Origin: Pseudomonas sp. W4I3
GTDB lineage: Bacteria > Pseudomonadota > Gammaproteobacteria > Pseudomonadales > Pseudomonadaceae
Reading direction: 5' to 3'
Length of the DNA stretch: 64,000 bases
Assembly (NCBI RefSeq): GCF_030816195.1
Contig: NZ_JAUSXS010000001.1
Span: 3,185,501-3,249,500, forward strand
The stretch's first letter is position 1; each line of letters opens with the position of its first letter. Positions 28,040-38,551 of the stretch are shown piece by piece. A program made the translations under genes and the position numbers. The notes under the pieces were generated by a model that was given only the letters and a program-made list of their open reading frames with translations, was not told the origin of the DNA and searched no databases.

Positions 28040-29059
28040 TCATTTCCTCGGGTCGAAGGCGTCGCGAGCGGACTCGCCGATAAACACCAGCAAGCTCAAC
28101 ATGATCGCCAGCACGGCAAACGCACTCATGCCCAGCCACGGCGCCTGCAGGTTGGATTTGCCCTGGGCCACCAGTTCGCCCAGTGACGGCGAGCCGGCCG
28201 GCAGGCCAAAGCCCAGGAAGTCCAGGGCGGTGAGGGTGCCGATGGCGCCCGTGAGGATGAACGGCATGAACGTCATGGTCGACACCATCGCATTGGGCAG
28301 GATATGGCGGAACATGATCGCGCCGTTCTGCATGCCCAGCGCCCGGGCCGCGCGCACGTATTCCAGATTGCGCCCGCGCAGGAACTCGGCGCGCACCACA
28401 TCCACGAGGCTCATCCAGGAGAACAGCAGCATGATGCCCAGCAGCCACCAGAAGTTGGGCTGCACGAAGCTGGCCAGAATGATCAGCAGGTACAGCACCG
28501 GCAAACCGGACCAGATCTCCAGGAAGCGCTGCCCGGCCAGGTCCACCCAACCGCCATAGAAACCCTGCAGGGCACCGGCGATCACGCCGATGATCGAGCT
28601 GAGCACGGTCAGCGTCAGCGCAAACAGCACCGACACGCGAAACCCATAGATGACCCGCGCCAGCACATCGCGGCCCTGGTCATCGGTGCCCAGCAGGTTG
28701 ACGCTGGACGGCGGCGCGGGGGCTGGCACTTTCAGGTCGTAGTTGATGCTCTGGTAGCTGAACGGGATCGGTGCCCACAAGGTCCAGGCGTCTTTGGCCT
28801 TGAGCAGTTCCTGGATGTACGGGCTCTTGTAGTTGGCTTCCAGCGGAAACTCGCCGCCGAAGGTGGTCTCCGGGTAGCGCTTGAGCGCCGGGAAATACCA
28901 GTCGCCGTCGAAGTGCACGGCCAGTGGCTTGTCGTTGGCGATCAGCTCGGCGCCCAGGCTGAGCACGAACAGAATCAGGAACAGCCACAGCGACCACCAG
29001 CCACGCTTGTTCGCCTTGAACCGCTCGAACCGGCGGCGATTGAGGGGGGACAGGTTCAT
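28040..29059 (-). CDS. nppC: Peptide ABC transporter permease (YejE/NppC)
   Basis: A 339-residue DppC-type permease. An N-terminal membrane segment (WWSLWLFLILFVLSLGAELIAN) is followed by a periplasmic insert typical of YejE, then the permease core with LLGTDDQGRDVLARVIYG and the EAA-like loop EYVRAARALGMQNGAIMFRHILPN. The start at 29059 is two bases after the nppB stop, and its own stop is one base before the nppD start. Confidence 0.92.
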   Translation of the reverse strand: MNLSPLNRRRFERFKANKRGWWSLWLFLILFVLSLGAELIANDKPLAVHFDGDWYFPALKRYPETTFGGEFPLEANYKSPYIQELLKAKDAWTLWAPIPFSYQSINYDLKVPAPAPPSSVNLLGTDDQGRDVLARVIYGFRVSVLFALTLTVLSSIIGVIAGALQGFYGGWVDLAGQRFLEIWSGLPVLYLLIILASFVQPNFWWLLGIMLLFSWMSLVDVVRAEFLRGRNLEYVRAARALGMQNGAIMFRHILPNAMVSTMTFMPFILTGAIGTLTALDFLGFGLPAGSPSLGELVAQGKSNLQAPWLGMSAFAVLAIMLSLLVFIGESARDAFDPRK

Positions 29060-29060
29060 C

Positions 29061-30134
29061 TCAATGCTCCCGGCTGGCAAAGTCGATACGCGGATCGACC
29101 AGGGTGTAGGTGAGGTCGCCGATCAGCTTCACGATCAGCCCCAGCAGGGTGAAGATAAACAGCGTACCGAATACCACCGGGTAGTCGCGGTTGATCGCCG
29201 CTTCGAAGCTCATCAGGCCGAGGCCGTCGAGGGAAAAGATCACCTCCACCAGCAAGGATCCGGTGAAGAAAATGCCGATGAAGGCCGAGGGGAAACCGGC
29301 GATCACCAGCAGCATCGCGTTACGAAACACGTGGCCGTAGAGCACGCGGTGGTTGGTCAGGCCCTTGGCCTTGGCGGTGACCACGTACTGTTTGTTGATC
29401 TCGTCGAGGAAGCTGTTCTTGGTCAGCAGGGTCATGGTGGCGAAGTTGCCGATCACCAGGGCGGTTACGGGCAGGGCCAGGTGCCAGAAATAATCGAGGA
29501 CCTTGCCGCCCCAGCTCAACTCGTCGAAGTTATTCGAGGTGAGCCCGCGCAAGGGGAACCAGTCCAGGTAACTGCCGCCGGCGAACACCACTATCAGCAG
29601 GATAGCGAACAGGAACGCCGGGATCGCATAGCCGACGATGATCGCCGAACTGGTCCATACATCGAAATGGCTGCCGTGGCGCGTGGCTTTGGCGATGCCC
29701 AGGGGGATGGACACCAGGTACATGATCAGGGTGCTCCATAACCCGAGGGAAATCGACACCGGCATCTTTTCCTTGATCAGGTCGATGACCTTGGCGTCGC
29801 GGAAAAAACTGTCGCCGAAATCCAGTTGCGCATAGTTCTTGACCATGATCCACAAACGTTCCGGCGCCGACTTGTCGAAGCCGTACATTTTCTCGATTTC
29901 CTTGATCAACGCCGGGTCCAGCCCCTGGGCGCCGCGATAGCTGGAGCCGGCCACCGAGACTTCGGCGCCGCCCCCGGCGATGCGGCTGGTGGCGCCGTCA
30001 AAGCCTTCGAGCTTGGCGATCATCTGTTCCACCGGCCCGCCGGGGGCCGCCTGGATGATTACGAAGTTGATCAGCAGGATGCCGAACAGCGTGGGGATGA
30101 TCAGCAACAGGCGACGAACAATATAGGCCAGCAT
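29061..30134 (-). CDS. nppB: Peptide ABC transporter permease (YejB/NppB)
   Basis: A 357-residue DppB-type permease beginning [24 protein letters not shown]. It has six membrane segments, the family insert after residue 40, and the EAA-like loop [24 protein letters not shown]. It directly abuts nppA2 and pairs with NppC to form the channel. Confidence 0.92.
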   Translation of the reverse strand: MLAYIVRRLLLIIPTLFGILLINFVIIQAAPGGPVEQMIAKLEGFDGATSRIAGGGAEVSVAGSSYRGAQGLDPALIKEIEKMYGFDKSAPERLWIMVKNYAQLDFGDSFFRDAKVIDLIKEKMPVSISLGLWSTLIMYLVSIPLGIAKATRHGSHFDVWTSSAIIVGYAIPAFLFAILLIVVFAGGSYLDWFPLRGLTSNNFDELSWGGKVLDYFWHLALPVTALVIGNFATMTLLTKNSFLDEINKQYVVTAKAKGLTNHRVLYGHVFRNAMLLVIAGFPSAFIGIFFTGSLLVEVIFSLDGLGLMSFEAAINRDYPVVFGTLFIFTLLGLIVKLIGDLTYTLVDPRIDFASREH

Positions 30135-31973
30135 TCAATCGCCTCCGCTCGCCGCTTCGGCGCTTTGTGCAGTGTCCAGGGGGACCGCGGGTTCGACGTC
30201 GGGTTTGGCCCACCAAGTGGCGGTGCCTACGTCATAGCGCGGCGAGACGTTCGGGTGGCCGAGGTGGTCCCAATACGCCACACGGAACGTCTTGATGTGC
30301 CAGTTGGGAATCACGTAATAACCAAACTGCAGCACACGGTCCAGCGCTCGGGCATGGGCGATCAGGCTTTTGCGCGAGTCGGCGTCGATCAGTTGCTCGA
30401 CCAACTGGTCGACCGCCGGGTCCTTGAGACCCATGTAGTTGCGGCTGCCGGGCTTGTCGGCGCTGGATGACTTCCAGAACTCACGCTGCTCATTACCCGG
30501 CGAGGTGGACTGTGGAAAGCTGCCCACCAGCATGTCGAAATCCCGCGAGCGCAGGCGGTTGATGAACTGCGACACGTCAACCCGGCGAATCACCAGGTCG
30601 ATGCCCAGGTCGGCCAGATTGCGCTTGAACGGCAGCAGGATGCGCTCGAATTCGGTCTGGGCCAGCAGGAATTCGATGGTCACCGGCTTACCGGTGGTGT
30701 CGACCATTTTGTCGTCGACGATCTTCCAGCCGGCTTCCTGCAACAGCTGGTAGGCCTCGCGCTGCTGCGCACGGATCATGCCGCTGCCGTCGGTTTTGGA
30801 CGGCTCGAAAGACTGGGTGAAGACTTCGGCGGGGATCTTGTCGCGCAGGGGCTCGAGAATGGCCAGTTCATCCGGGCCGGGCAAACCGGTGGCGGCCATT
30901 TCCGAGTTTTCGAAGTAGCTGCGGGTGCGGGTGTAGGCGCCATTGAATAACTGTTTGTTGCTCCATTCGAAATCCAGCAACAGGCTGATGGCCTTGCGCA
31001 CCCGTACATCCTGAAACATGGGTTTGCGCGTGTTGAACACGAAACCCTGCATGCCGGTGGGATTGCCGTTGGGAATCTCTTCCTTGACCAAGCGGCCTTG
31101 GGCCACCGCTGGAATGTTGTAGGCGTTGGCCCAGTTTTTGGCGCTGAACTCCAGCCAATAGTCGAACTGCCCAGCCTTCAGAGCTTCCAGCGACACCGTG
31201 CTGTCGCGGTAATAATCAGTGATGCGGTTATCGAAATTGTAGAAACCCTTGGCGACCGGCAGGTCCTTGGCCCAATAGTCCTTGACCCGCTCGTAGCGGA
31301 TCATGCGTCCGGCCTTGACCTCAGCCACCTTGTACGGGCCACTGCCCAGCGGTATCTCCAGATTGCCCTTGGAGAAATCGCGAGTGGCCCACCAATGCTT
31401 GGGCAGCACCGGCAATTGCCCAAGGATCAGTGGCAGCTCGCGGTTGTTGGTGCGCTTGAATTTGAACAGCACCCGCAGCGGGTCTTCGGCGACCACTTCG
31501 TCAACGTCGGCGTAGTAGGTGCGGTAGAGCGGGGTGCCGTCCTTGATCAGGGTCTGGAAGGTAAACACCACGTCGTCGGCGCGGATCGGGTGGCCGTCGT
31601 GGAAGCGGGCTTCGGGGCGCAGGTAGAAGCGCACCCAACTGTTGTCCGGGGCTTTTTCGATCTTGCCGGCCACCAGGCCGTATTCGGTGATGGGCTCGTC
31701 CAGGCTTTGCATGGCCAGGGTGTCGTAGATCAACGGCAGATTGTCCGCCGGCACGCCTTTGCTGATGTAAGGGTTGAGGCTGTCGAAGCCGCCCATGGCC
31801 GATTCGCGGAAGGTGCCGCCCTTGGGGGCGTCGGGGTTCACGTAGTCAAAATGCTTGAAGTCGGCGGGGTACTTGGGTGGCTCGTTATAGAGCGTCAACG
31901 CATGCTGCGGAGCGGCCTGGGCCGCGCTGCACAGCAACAGGCTGGCGAATAATGTCCTGCGCAATAACATCAT
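30135..31973 (-). CDS. nppA2: Peptide-binding protein of ABC transporter (YejA/NppA2)
   Basis: A 612-residue periplasmic SBP_bac_5 protein. The signal peptide MMLLRRTLFASLLLCSAAQA leads to HALTLYNEPPKYPADFKHFDYVNPDAPKGG, the hallmark YejA start. The conserved WVRFYLRPEARFHDG and LPLGSGPYKV-type segments follow. The start overlaps the stop of the upstream paralogue as ATGATG/TGA, with GGAGAAAG upstream, so translation is coupled. The frame open to 32270 overlaps that paralogue and is a shadow. Confidence 0.92.
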   Translation of the reverse strand: MMLLRRTLFASLLLCSAAQAAPQHALTLYNEPPKYPADFKHFDYVNPDAPKGGTFRESAMGGFDSLNPYISKGVPADNLPLIYDTLAMQSLDEPITEYGLVAGKIEKAPDNSWVRFYLRPEARFHDGHPIRADDVVFTFQTLIKDGTPLYRTYYADVDEVVAEDPLRVLFKFKRTNNRELPLILGQLPVLPKHWWATRDFSKGNLEIPLGSGPYKVAEVKAGRMIRYERVKDYWAKDLPVAKGFYNFDNRITDYYRDSTVSLEALKAGQFDYWLEFSAKNWANAYNIPAVAQGRLVKEEIPNGNPTGMQGFVFNTRKPMFQDVRVRKAISLLLDFEWSNKQLFNGAYTRTRSYFENSEMAATGLPGPDELAILEPLRDKIPAEVFTQSFEPSKTDGSGMIRAQQREAYQLLQEAGWKIVDDKMVDTTGKPVTIEFLLAQTEFERILLPFKRNLADLGIDLVIRRVDVSQFINRLRSRDFDMLVGSFPQSTSPGNEQREFWKSSSADKPGSRNYMGLKDPAVDQLVEQLIDADSRKSLIAHARALDRVLQFGYYVIPNWHIKTFRVAYWDHLGHPNVSPRYDVGTATWWAKPDVEPAVPLDTAQSAEAASGGD

Positions 31974-33799
31974 TGGGCTTTCTCCGAAGCTTTCAGCCAC
32001 CACGCGCTCAGGCCCAGGCTGTAAGGCGGCGTGGTGACAAAGGCGAACCGGTTGCGGTACGCCAGGCGATGATAGTTGAGGTACCAATTGGGAATGCTGT
32101 AGTGCTGCCACAGCAGCACCCGGTCCAGCGCGCGGCCGGCGGCCAGTTGTTCGTCGCGGGTCTGGGCCGCGAGCAAACGTTCCAGCAGGTGATCGACCAC
32201 GGGGTTGGCGATGCCGGCGTAATTCTTGCTGCCCTTGATCGCGGCCTGGCTGGAGTGGAAGTACTGCCACTGCTCCAGCCCTGGGCTGAGGGTCTGGTTG
32301 AGGGTGACCAGGATCATGTCGAAGTCGAACTGATCGAGCCGCTGCTTGTACTGGGCGCGATCAACGGTGCGCAGGTGCGCGTCGATGCCGATACTGATCA
32401 GGTTTTCCACATAGGGCTGCAGGATGCGCTCCAGGTTCGGGTTGACCAGCAGAATTTCCAGGCGCAGCGGTTGCCCGTCCTTGTTCAGCAGGCGTTGACC
32501 GGACAACTTCCAGCCGGCTTCGCCGAGCAGGGCCAGGGCATGACGCAGGGTTTCGCGTGGGATGCCGCGACCGTCGGTGTGCGGCAGGCTGAAGGCTTGG
32601 GTCAACAGATTGGCCGGCAGTTGGTCGCGATAGGGCGAAAGCATCAACCACTCCTGGCCGACCGGCACGCCCGTGGCCGAGAATTCACTGTTGGGGTAGT
32701 AGCTCAAGGTGCGTTTGTAGGCGCTGCTGAACAGCGTGCGGTTGGTCCATTCGAAGTCGAACATCAACCCCAGGGCTTCACGCACTGTGGTCTGGCTGAA
32801 GGCCGGTCGGCGGGTGTTGATGAACAGGCCCTGGCTCTGGGTGGGGATCTGGTGGGCGATCTGCGCCTTGATGACCTCGCCGCGATTGACCGCCGGAAAG
32901 TTATAGCCGGTGGCCCAGTTCTTCGCCTGGTGCTCGATATAAATGTCGAATTCGCCCGCCTTGAAGGCTTCAAAAGCTACATCGCTGTCGCGGTAGAACT
33001 CCACCTCGACCTTGTTGTAGTTGTACAAGCCCTGGTTGACGGGCAGGTCCTTGCCCCAGTAATCCTTGACCCGCTCGAACACCAGTTGGCGGCCAGGATT
33101 GACCTTGCTGATGCGGTACGGCCCGCTGCCCAGTGGCGGTTCGAAGGTGGTGGCCTTGAAGTCGCGATTTTTCCAGTAATGCTGGGGCAGCACCGGCAGC
33201 TCGCCCAGACGCAGGATCAGCAGCGGATTGCCGGCGCGCTTGAACACGAAACGGATGCGATGGCGATTGAGGATATCCACCCGCGCCACTTCCTGCAGGT
33301 TGGTGCGGTACTGCGGATGGCCTTCGGTCAGCAGGGTTCGGTAGGAGAACGCCACGTCCTCGGCGGTGATCGGTGTTCCATCGTGAAAACGTGCCTCGTG
33401 GCGCAGGTTGAACACGACCCAGCTGCGGTCCTCGCTGTACTCCACCGACCGGGCAATCAGGCCGTAGCTGGACGTCGGCTCATCGCCGGAGGGGGCGTAC
33501 TGGCCGGTGCCGACCATCAGCGGCTCGTTCAGCTCATTGACGCCGTATTGCAGGAAGTTGCCGGTGGACACCGGGCTGGTGCCTTTGAAGGTATAGGGGT
33601 TGAGGGTATCGAACGTGCCAAAGGCCATCACCCGCAGTGTCCCGCCTTTCGGCGCTGCAGGGTTTACCCAATCGTAGTGGGTGAATTTAGCCGGATACTT
33701 GAGCGTGCCGAACTGCGCGTAACCGTGGCTCTCGGTAATCGTCGCGTTCGCCGCAAAGCTCAAGGCCAGACTTATTAGTAGAAGGAGGGGACGCTTCAA
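31970..33799 (-). CDS. nppA1: Peptide-binding protein of ABC transporter (YejA/NppA1)
   Basis: A 609-residue periplasmic binding protein, first gene of the npp operon. The signal peptide is MKRPLLLLISLALSFAANA; the mature part has TLKYPAKFTHYDWVNPAAPKGG and NLRHEARFHDGTPITAEDVAFSY. It is a clear paralogue of the following gene, so one membrane core is served by two tandem binding proteins. A REPIN lies 97 bases upstream. Confidence 0.92.
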   Translation of the reverse strand: MKRPLLLLISLALSFAANATITESHGYAQFGTLKYPAKFTHYDWVNPAAPKGGTLRVMAFGTFDTLNPYTFKGTSPVSTGNFLQYGVNELNEPLMVGTGQYAPSGDEPTSSYGLIARSVEYSEDRSWVVFNLRHEARFHDGTPITAEDVAFSYRTLLTEGHPQYRTNLQEVARVDILNRHRIRFVFKRAGNPLLILRLGELPVLPQHYWKNRDFKATTFEPPLGSGPYRISKVNPGRQLVFERVKDYWGKDLPVNQGLYNYNKVEVEFYRDSDVAFEAFKAGEFDIYIEHQAKNWATGYNFPAVNRGEVIKAQIAHQIPTQSQGLFINTRRPAFSQTTVREALGLMFDFEWTNRTLFSSAYKRTLSYYPNSEFSATGVPVGQEWLMLSPYRDQLPANLLTQAFSLPHTDGRGIPRETLRHALALLGEAGWKLSGQRLLNKDGQPLRLEILLVNPNLERILQPYVENLISIGIDAHLRTVDRAQYKQRLDQFDFDMILVTLNQTLSPGLEQWQYFHSSQAAIKGSKNYAGIANPVVDHLLERLLAAQTRDEQLAAGRALDRVLLWQHYSIPNWYLNYHRLAYRNRFAFVTTPPYSLGLSAWWLKASEKAQ

Positions 33800-33896
33800 G
33801 TCAGAGATCCGATCCAGGCGGCTTGGGCTTTATGATCGGTACAGTAACAGCTTGTTCCGGATCGAAAAAGGCTGCTGAGAAGACTGAAGACCCAAT

Positions 33897-33984
33897 GTGG
33901 GAGGGGGCTTGCTCCCGATAGCGGTGGGTCAGTCAATATAGGGGCTGACTGGCCCACCGCAATCGGGAGCAAGCCCCCTCCCAC
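33897..33984. repeat. REPIN between mltD and nppA1
   Basis: A doublet of the same family, 88 bases, with GTGGGAGGGGGCTTGC at the left and its reverse complement at the right. It begins 26 bases after the mltD stop. Confidence 0.93.
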
Positions 33985-34010
33985 ATTGGTTTCTCGGTGT
34001 TTCTGAGGAC

Positions 34011-35411
34011 TCAGCGCGGCCCGGAAACCACCAGCATTTGCCCAGGCTTCAATGCCTGGCCGGTACGTGGGTTCCAACGCTTGAGATGTTGCATCTCGAC
34101 GTTGAAGCGCTTGGCAACCATGTACAGCGAGTCGCCTTTCTTGACCTTGTACTGCACCGGTTTTGTCGCGGCGGCTTTGCGGGTGTCCTGCATCACCAGG
34201 GTCTGGCCGACCTTGAGCGCCTGGCCGTTGAGCTTGTTCCAGCGCTGCAGGTCATGCACATCGACCTTGTTGGCCTTTGCGATCAGCGTGAGGTTGTCGC
34301 CGGTGCGCACCTTGTAGCTGCGGGTACGCCCGGCTACCGCCTTGGTCTCGACTTCGTCGAACACCGGCTTTTTGGGGCGCATGCTCAACAACTCTTCCGG
34401 CTTCATGGTCGACAGGGTGCTGGTGAGCAGTTGCGCCTTGGAGGTCGGCACCAGCAAATGCTGGGGGCCGTCCAGGGTGGTGCGCTGTTTCAGGGCCGGG
34501 TTGAGCTGGAACAGTTCGTCTTCATCGATCTCCGCCAGCGCGGCGACCCGTGACAGGTCCATGCTTTGCTTGACTTCAACCACTTCGAAGTACGGCGTGT
34601 TGGCGATCGGGTTCAGGTTGACGCCATAGGCCTCAGGGGCCAGTACCACTTGGGACAGCGCCAGGAACTTGGGCACGTAGTCCTTGGTTTCCTGGGGCAG
34701 GGGCAGGTTCCAGTAGTCGGTCGGCAGGCCGAGCTTCTCGTTGCGTTCGATAGCCCGGCTCACCGTGCCTTCGCCCGCATTGTAGGCCGCCAGGGCCAGT
34801 AGCCAGTCGCCGTTGAACATGTCATGCAGGCGGGTCAGGTAGTCCAGGGCGGCGGTGGTGGAGGCGGTGATATCGCGCCGGCCATCGTAGGCGCGGGTCT
34901 GGCGCAGGTTGAAGTAGCGCCCGGTGGACGGAATGAACTGCCACAAGCCGACTGCATCGCTGCGCGAATAGGCCATTGGGTTGTAGGCACTTTCAATCAC
35001 CGGCAGCAGCGCCAGCTCCAGGGGCATGTTGCGTTCTTCAAGGCGCTCGACGATGTAATGAATGTAGAGGCTGCCGCGTTCACCGGCGTTCTCCAGGAAG
35101 GACGGGTTGCTGGCGAACCACAGGCGTTGTTGCTCGATGCGCGGGTTCACGCCTAAGCCGTCCTGCAATTGAAAGCCCCGACGCATGCGTTCCCAGACAT
35201 CCTGGGGTACTTCGGGGCTGGGCTTCTCTGAGAGCCAAATAGGTTTTTGCTTGATCTTGGCAGCAAGATTCGGTTTGGGTTGCACGGTGGTTTGTGCAGC
35301 GTAATGAGTCGATTGGCAGCCCGCCAGAGTTGCGGAAACGGCCACCGCCACGGCTTGAGCCAGGCGGGTCAATGCGTCTGAAGAAATGGATTTACGAATA
35401 GATGACGACAT
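34011..35411 (-). CDS. mltD: Membrane-bound lytic murein transglycosylase D
   Basis: A 466-residue lipoprotein. The signal peptide ends in the lipobox LAGC. The SLT catalytic domain contains LPVIESAYNPMAYSRSDAVGLWQFIPSTG with the catalytic Glu, and AYNAGEGTVSRAI. Two LysM peptidoglycan-binding repeats close the protein: YKVRTGDNLTLIAKANKV and YKVKKGDSLYMVAKRFNV. The ATG at 35411 is preferred over 35435. It cleaves glycan strands to anhydro-muropeptides in the outer membrane. Confidence 0.95.
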   Translation of the reverse strand: MSSSIRKSISSDALTRLAQAVAVAVSATLAGCQSTHYAAQTTVQPKPNLAAKIKQKPIWLSEKPSPEVPQDVWERMRRGFQLQDGLGVNPRIEQQRLWFASNPSFLENAGERGSLYIHYIVERLEERNMPLELALLPVIESAYNPMAYSRSDAVGLWQFIPSTGRYFNLRQTRAYDGRRDITASTTAALDYLTRLHDMFNGDWLLALAAYNAGEGTVSRAIERNEKLGLPTDYWNLPLPQETKDYVPKFLALSQVVLAPEAYGVNLNPIANTPYFEVVEVKQSMDLSRVAALAEIDEDELFQLNPALKQRTTLDGPQHLLVPTSKAQLLTSTLSTMKPEELLSMRPKKPVFDEVETKAVAGRTRSYKVRTGDNLTLIAKANKVDVHDLQRWNKLNGQALKVGQTLVMQDTRKAAATKPVQYKVKKGDSLYMVAKRFNVEMQHLKRWNPRTGQALKPGQMLVVSGPR

Positions 35412-35509
35412 TGGCTGGAAGTAAGTTCCGGGCAAAAATGTCGGGCGATTCTAGAAAGCGCTTGGGTTGCGGTCAACCATTCAGAAATTACGTATCAGAT
35501 CGCTTGCAC

Positions 35510-36277
35510 TTAGAACGTATCTTTCCAAGCCCTCAAGCTAGCAAACACCTCGGCCCCAGAGCGGTTGTCACGGCCGTTCCGTTCGTCCGCTTTTTGTTTA
35601 ACGGATGTTTCAGAGGTACGTAAAAAAGGGTTAGTGCGTTTTTCCAGAGCCAGGTCGGACGGCAGCGTCATCTCGCCGCGGGCGCGCAATTGCGCGACCT
35701 GTGCCACACGCTCAGCGATGTCGGCGTTGTGCGGTTCCACGGCTTGGGCAAACCTGAGGTTACTTTGTGTGTACTCGTGGGTGCAGTACACCAAGGTGTC
35801 GGCAGGCAGCGCGGCCAGGCGCTGCAGCGAAGCATGCATCTGTTGCGGCGTGCCTTCGAACAGGCGACCGCAACCGGCGGCAAACAGGGTGTCGCCACAC
35901 AGCAACACGCCCTCATGGTAATAAGCGATGTGGCCCAGGGTGTGGCCGGGCACCGCATATACATCAAAATCCCAGCCGAGTACGGTGATGCGGTCGTTAT
36001 CCTGCAAATCGACGTCCCGCGCGGGAATGTTCTCGTTCGCCGGGCCATACACCGTGGCGCCGGTAACGGCCTTGAGTTGAGCGACGCCACCGACGTGATC
36101 ATGGTGATGGTGAGTGACCAGGATATCGCTGAGGGTCCACGCCGGATGCTGCTTGAGCCAGGCAAGCACCGGCGCGGCGTCACCGGGGTCGACCACGGCG
36201 CAACGTTGAGTCTGGTCATCCTGCAACAACCAGATGTAGTTATCGGTGAAGGCGGGTAGGGCAGTGATCTGTATCAT
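35510..36277 (-). CDS. gloB: Hydroxyacylglutathione hydrolase (glyoxalase II)
   Basis: A 255-residue metallo-beta-lactamase-fold enzyme starting [18 protein letters not shown]. The metal motif [10 protein letters not shown] is present, with further ligands in [29 protein letters not shown] and THEYTQSN. It hydrolyses S-lactoylglutathione, the second step of methylglyoxal detoxification. ATG 36277 gives the normal family length. It is divergent from the methyltransferase gene, 65 bases away. Confidence 0.95.
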   Translation of the reverse strand: MIQITALPAFTDNYIWLLQDDQTQRCAVVDPGDAAPVLAWLKQHPAWTLSDILVTHHHHDHVGGVAQLKAVTGATVYGPANENIPARDVDLQDNDRITVLGWDFDVYAVPGHTLGHIAYYHEGVLLCGDTLFAAGCGRLFEGTPQQMHASLQRLAALPADTLVYCTHEYTQSNLRFAQAVEPHNADIAERVAQVAQLRARGEMTLPSDLALEKRTNPFLRTSETSVKQKADERNGRDNRSGAEVFASLRAWKDTF

Positions 36278-36342
36278 TCTTCGATTCGCCAAGCTGAACA
36301 CATTGGTGCATCTTAGAGCGTCTAGGCGAGTTGGAGAATGCA

Positions 36343-37101
36343 ATGACTGATAAAGCGTTCGCCCAGGCCGATCCTGAGTGGCTGGCTCTGATCGGCGCGG
36401 CCCGTGAATGGCTGTCCGGGCCGCTTGGGCAATTTCTGCTGGATGAAGAACGACGCATGCTCGAAGACGAGCTGGGCCGGTTCTTCGGGGGCTACCTGGT
36501 GCATTACGGACCCTCGGCCGAGACGCCGCCATGCGCACCGCAGGTACAGCGCAATGTACGGTTGGGGGCGCCGTTGCCCGGCGTGGAAATCGTCTGCGAG
36601 GAGCAGGCCTGGCCGTTGAGCGAACACGCCGCCGATGTGGTGGTGTTGCAGCACGGCCTGGATTTCTGCCTATCGCCCCATGGTTTGTTGCGCGAAGCCG
36701 CGAGCAGCGTGCGCCCGGGCGGTCATTTGCTGATTGTCGGCATCAACCCCTGGAGCAGTTGGGGCCTGCGCCACGTATTCGCCCACGACGGCCTGCGCCA
36801 GGCGCGCTGCATCGCGCCTTCCAGGGTGGGCGACTGGCTCAACCTGCTGGGTTTCGCGCTGGAGAAACGCCGCTTCGGGTGCTATCGTCCGCCGCTTGCG
36901 TCCGCCAAGTGGCAGGGGCGCCTCGCCGGCTGGGAACGCCGCGCGGGGGCCTGGCAACTGTCCGGTGGAGGCTTCTATTTATTAGTGGCGCGCAAGATCG
37001 CGGTCGGGCTGCGGCCCGTTCAGCAGGTGCGCCGCGAACCGCTCGGCAAGCTGGTGCCGATGCCGCTGGCCAAGGTCAACCGCGAACAGCGCGAACCGTA
37101 A
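36343..37101 (+). CDS. Class I SAM-dependent methyltransferase
   Basis: A 252-residue protein with a methyltransferase fold: [39 protein letters not shown] gives the post-I and motif III region. The N-terminal glycine-rich motif is weak. It lies between gloB and rnhA as in P. aeruginosa (PA1814), where the role is also not established. The ATG at 36343 ([13 protein letters not shown]) has GGAG upstream. Substrate unknown. Confidence 0.82.
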   Translation: MTDKAFAQADPEWLALIGAAREWLSGPLGQFLLDEERRMLEDELGRFFGGYLVHYGPSAETPPCAPQVQRNVRLGAPLPGVEIVCEEQAWPLSEHAADVVVLQHGLDFCLSPHGLLREAASSVRPGGHLLIVGINPWSSWGLRHVFAHDGLRQARCIAPSRVGDWLNLLGFALEKRRFGCYRPPLASAKWQGRLAGWERRAGAWQLSGGGFYLLVARKIAVGLRPVQQVRREPLGKLVPMPLAKVNREQREP

Positions 37102-37131
37102 AACCTCTTTTTGATTCAGGCCCGATAACCG

Positions 37132-37584
37132 ATGACCGATAGCGTAGAACTCTTCACCGATGGCGCCTGCAAGGGCAACCCCGGCCCCGGCGGCTGGGGC
37201 GCATTGCTGGTGTGCAAGGGCGTGGAGAAGGAGTTGTGGGGCGGCGAAGCCAACACCACCAACAACCGCATGGAGCTGATGGGCGCCATTCGCGGCCTGG
37301 AAGAACTCAAGCGGCGCTGCAACGTGCTGCTGGTGACCGACTCGCAATATGTGATGAAGGGCATCAACGAGTGGATGGTGAATTGGAAGAAGCGCGGGTG
37401 GAAAACCGCCTCCAAGGAGCCGGTCAAGAATGCCGACCTGTGGCAATTGCTCGATGAGCAATGCAACCGGCATGACATCACTTGGAAATGGGTGCGTGGT
37501 CATATCGGCCATCCCGGTAACGAACGGGCTGACCAACTGGCCAACCGCGGTGTGGATGAAGTGCGCGGCTACAAGCAGAGCTGA
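37132..37584 (+). CDS. rnhA: Ribonuclease HI
   Basis: A 150-residue RNase HI of standard length. The four acidic catalytic residues are visible in [37 protein letters not shown] and [12 protein letters not shown]. It removes RNA from RNA-DNA hybrids during replication and repair. It is adjacent to dnaQ, as in many gamma-proteobacteria. Confidence 0.97.
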   Translation: MTDSVELFTDGACKGNPGPGGWGALLVCKGVEKELWGGEANTTNNRMELMGAIRGLEELKRRCNVLLVTDSQYVMKGINEWMVNWKKRGWKTASKEPVKNADLWQLLDEQCNRHDITWKWVRGHIGHPGNERADQLANRGVDEVRGYKQS

Positions 37585-37663
37585 AGCCGGCTGACGTGTT
37601 AACATCGCGCCCTTTGACTCACACCCTACTGCACACCACACCGTTTTTGAGAGCTGAACCCTG

Positions 37664-38410
37664 ATGGCCATCCGATCCGTAGTACTCGATACCGAAACCA
37701 CCGGCATGCCAGTGACCGATGGCCACCGGATCATCGAAATCGGCTGTGTCGAACTGATGGGCCGCCGTCTGACCGGGCGTCACTTCCACGTCTACCTGCA
37801 ACCGGATCGTGACAGTGACGAAGGCGCGATTGGCGTCCACGGCATCACCGACGAGTTCCTCAAGGGCAAGCCGCGCTTTGCCGAAGTGGCCGATGAGTTT
37901 TTCGAGTTCATCAACGGCGCCCAGTTGATCATCCATAACGCGGCCTTCGACGTCGGCTTTATCAATAACGAGTTCGCCCTGATGGGGCAGACGGATCGCG
38001 CGGATATTTCCAGGCATTGCTCGATCCTCGACACCTTGATGATGGCCCGCGAGCGTCACCCGGGCCAGCGCAACAGCCTCGATGCCTTGTGCAAGCGTTA
38101 TGGCGTCGACAACTCCGGCCGTGAACTGCACGGCGCCTTGCTCGACTCCGAGATCCTGGCTGACGTCTACCTGACCATGACCGGTGGGCAGACCAGCCTG
38201 TCGCTGGCCGGTAACGCCTCCGATGGCAGCGGTTCGGCGGAAGGCTCGGGCAATCGCCCTTCGGAGATCCGTCGCCTGCCGGCTGATCGCAAGCCTACGC
38301 CCGTCATCCGCGCCAGCGAGCAGGATCTGGCCGAGCATGTCGCACGGTTGGAAGCGATTGCCAAGGCGGCCGGCGCGCCAGCGTTGTGGACTCAGTTGGC
38401 CCAACCATAA
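37664..38410 (+). CDS. dnaQ: DNA polymerase III epsilon subunit (proofreading exonuclease)
   Basis: A 248-residue DnaQ. Exo motif I is VLDTETTGMP, Exo II is HNAAFDVGFINNE, and the ExoIII-epsilon motif HGALLDSEILADVYL has the catalytic His and Asp. The C-terminal tail carries the segment that binds the polymerase alpha subunit. It follows rnhA by 79 bases, the conserved order. Confidence 0.97.
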   Translation: MAIRSVVLDTETTGMPVTDGHRIIEIGCVELMGRRLTGRHFHVYLQPDRDSDEGAIGVHGITDEFLKGKPRFAEVADEFFEFINGAQLIIHNAAFDVGFINNEFALMGQTDRADISRHCSILDTLMMARERHPGQRNSLDALCKRYGVDNSGRELHGALLDSEILADVYLTMTGGQTSLSLAGNASDGSGSAEGSGNRPSEIRRLPADRKPTPVIRASEQDLAEHVARLEAIAKAAGAPALWTQLAQP

Positions 38411-38434
38411 TCCTGGCTTGATGCAGTAAAAAAT

Positions 38435-38460
38435 GTGGGAGGGGGCTTGCTCCCTCCCAC
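38435..38460. repeat. Single REP hairpin after dnaQ
   Basis: GTGGGAGGGGGCTTGC runs straight into CTCCCTCCCAC. The two halves form one hairpin without the central part of a REPIN, so it is a collapsed or solitary REP. Lying 24 bases after dnaQ, it may limit read-through into ldcA. Confidence 0.85.
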
Positions 38461-38551
38461 AGTTGATCTCTCATCGTCTGTAAAATCTTCATTCGCCACA
38501 TTGGCTTCCAGCTTCTACCCTGAGTGCAAGCCCTCAGGAGTCGGAGCGCTC

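Noticed and set aside
31877..33778. 633-codon plus-strand frame opposite nppA1
   Set aside because: Full-length antisense shadow of a clearly coding binding-protein gene; no start signal and no recognisable domain.
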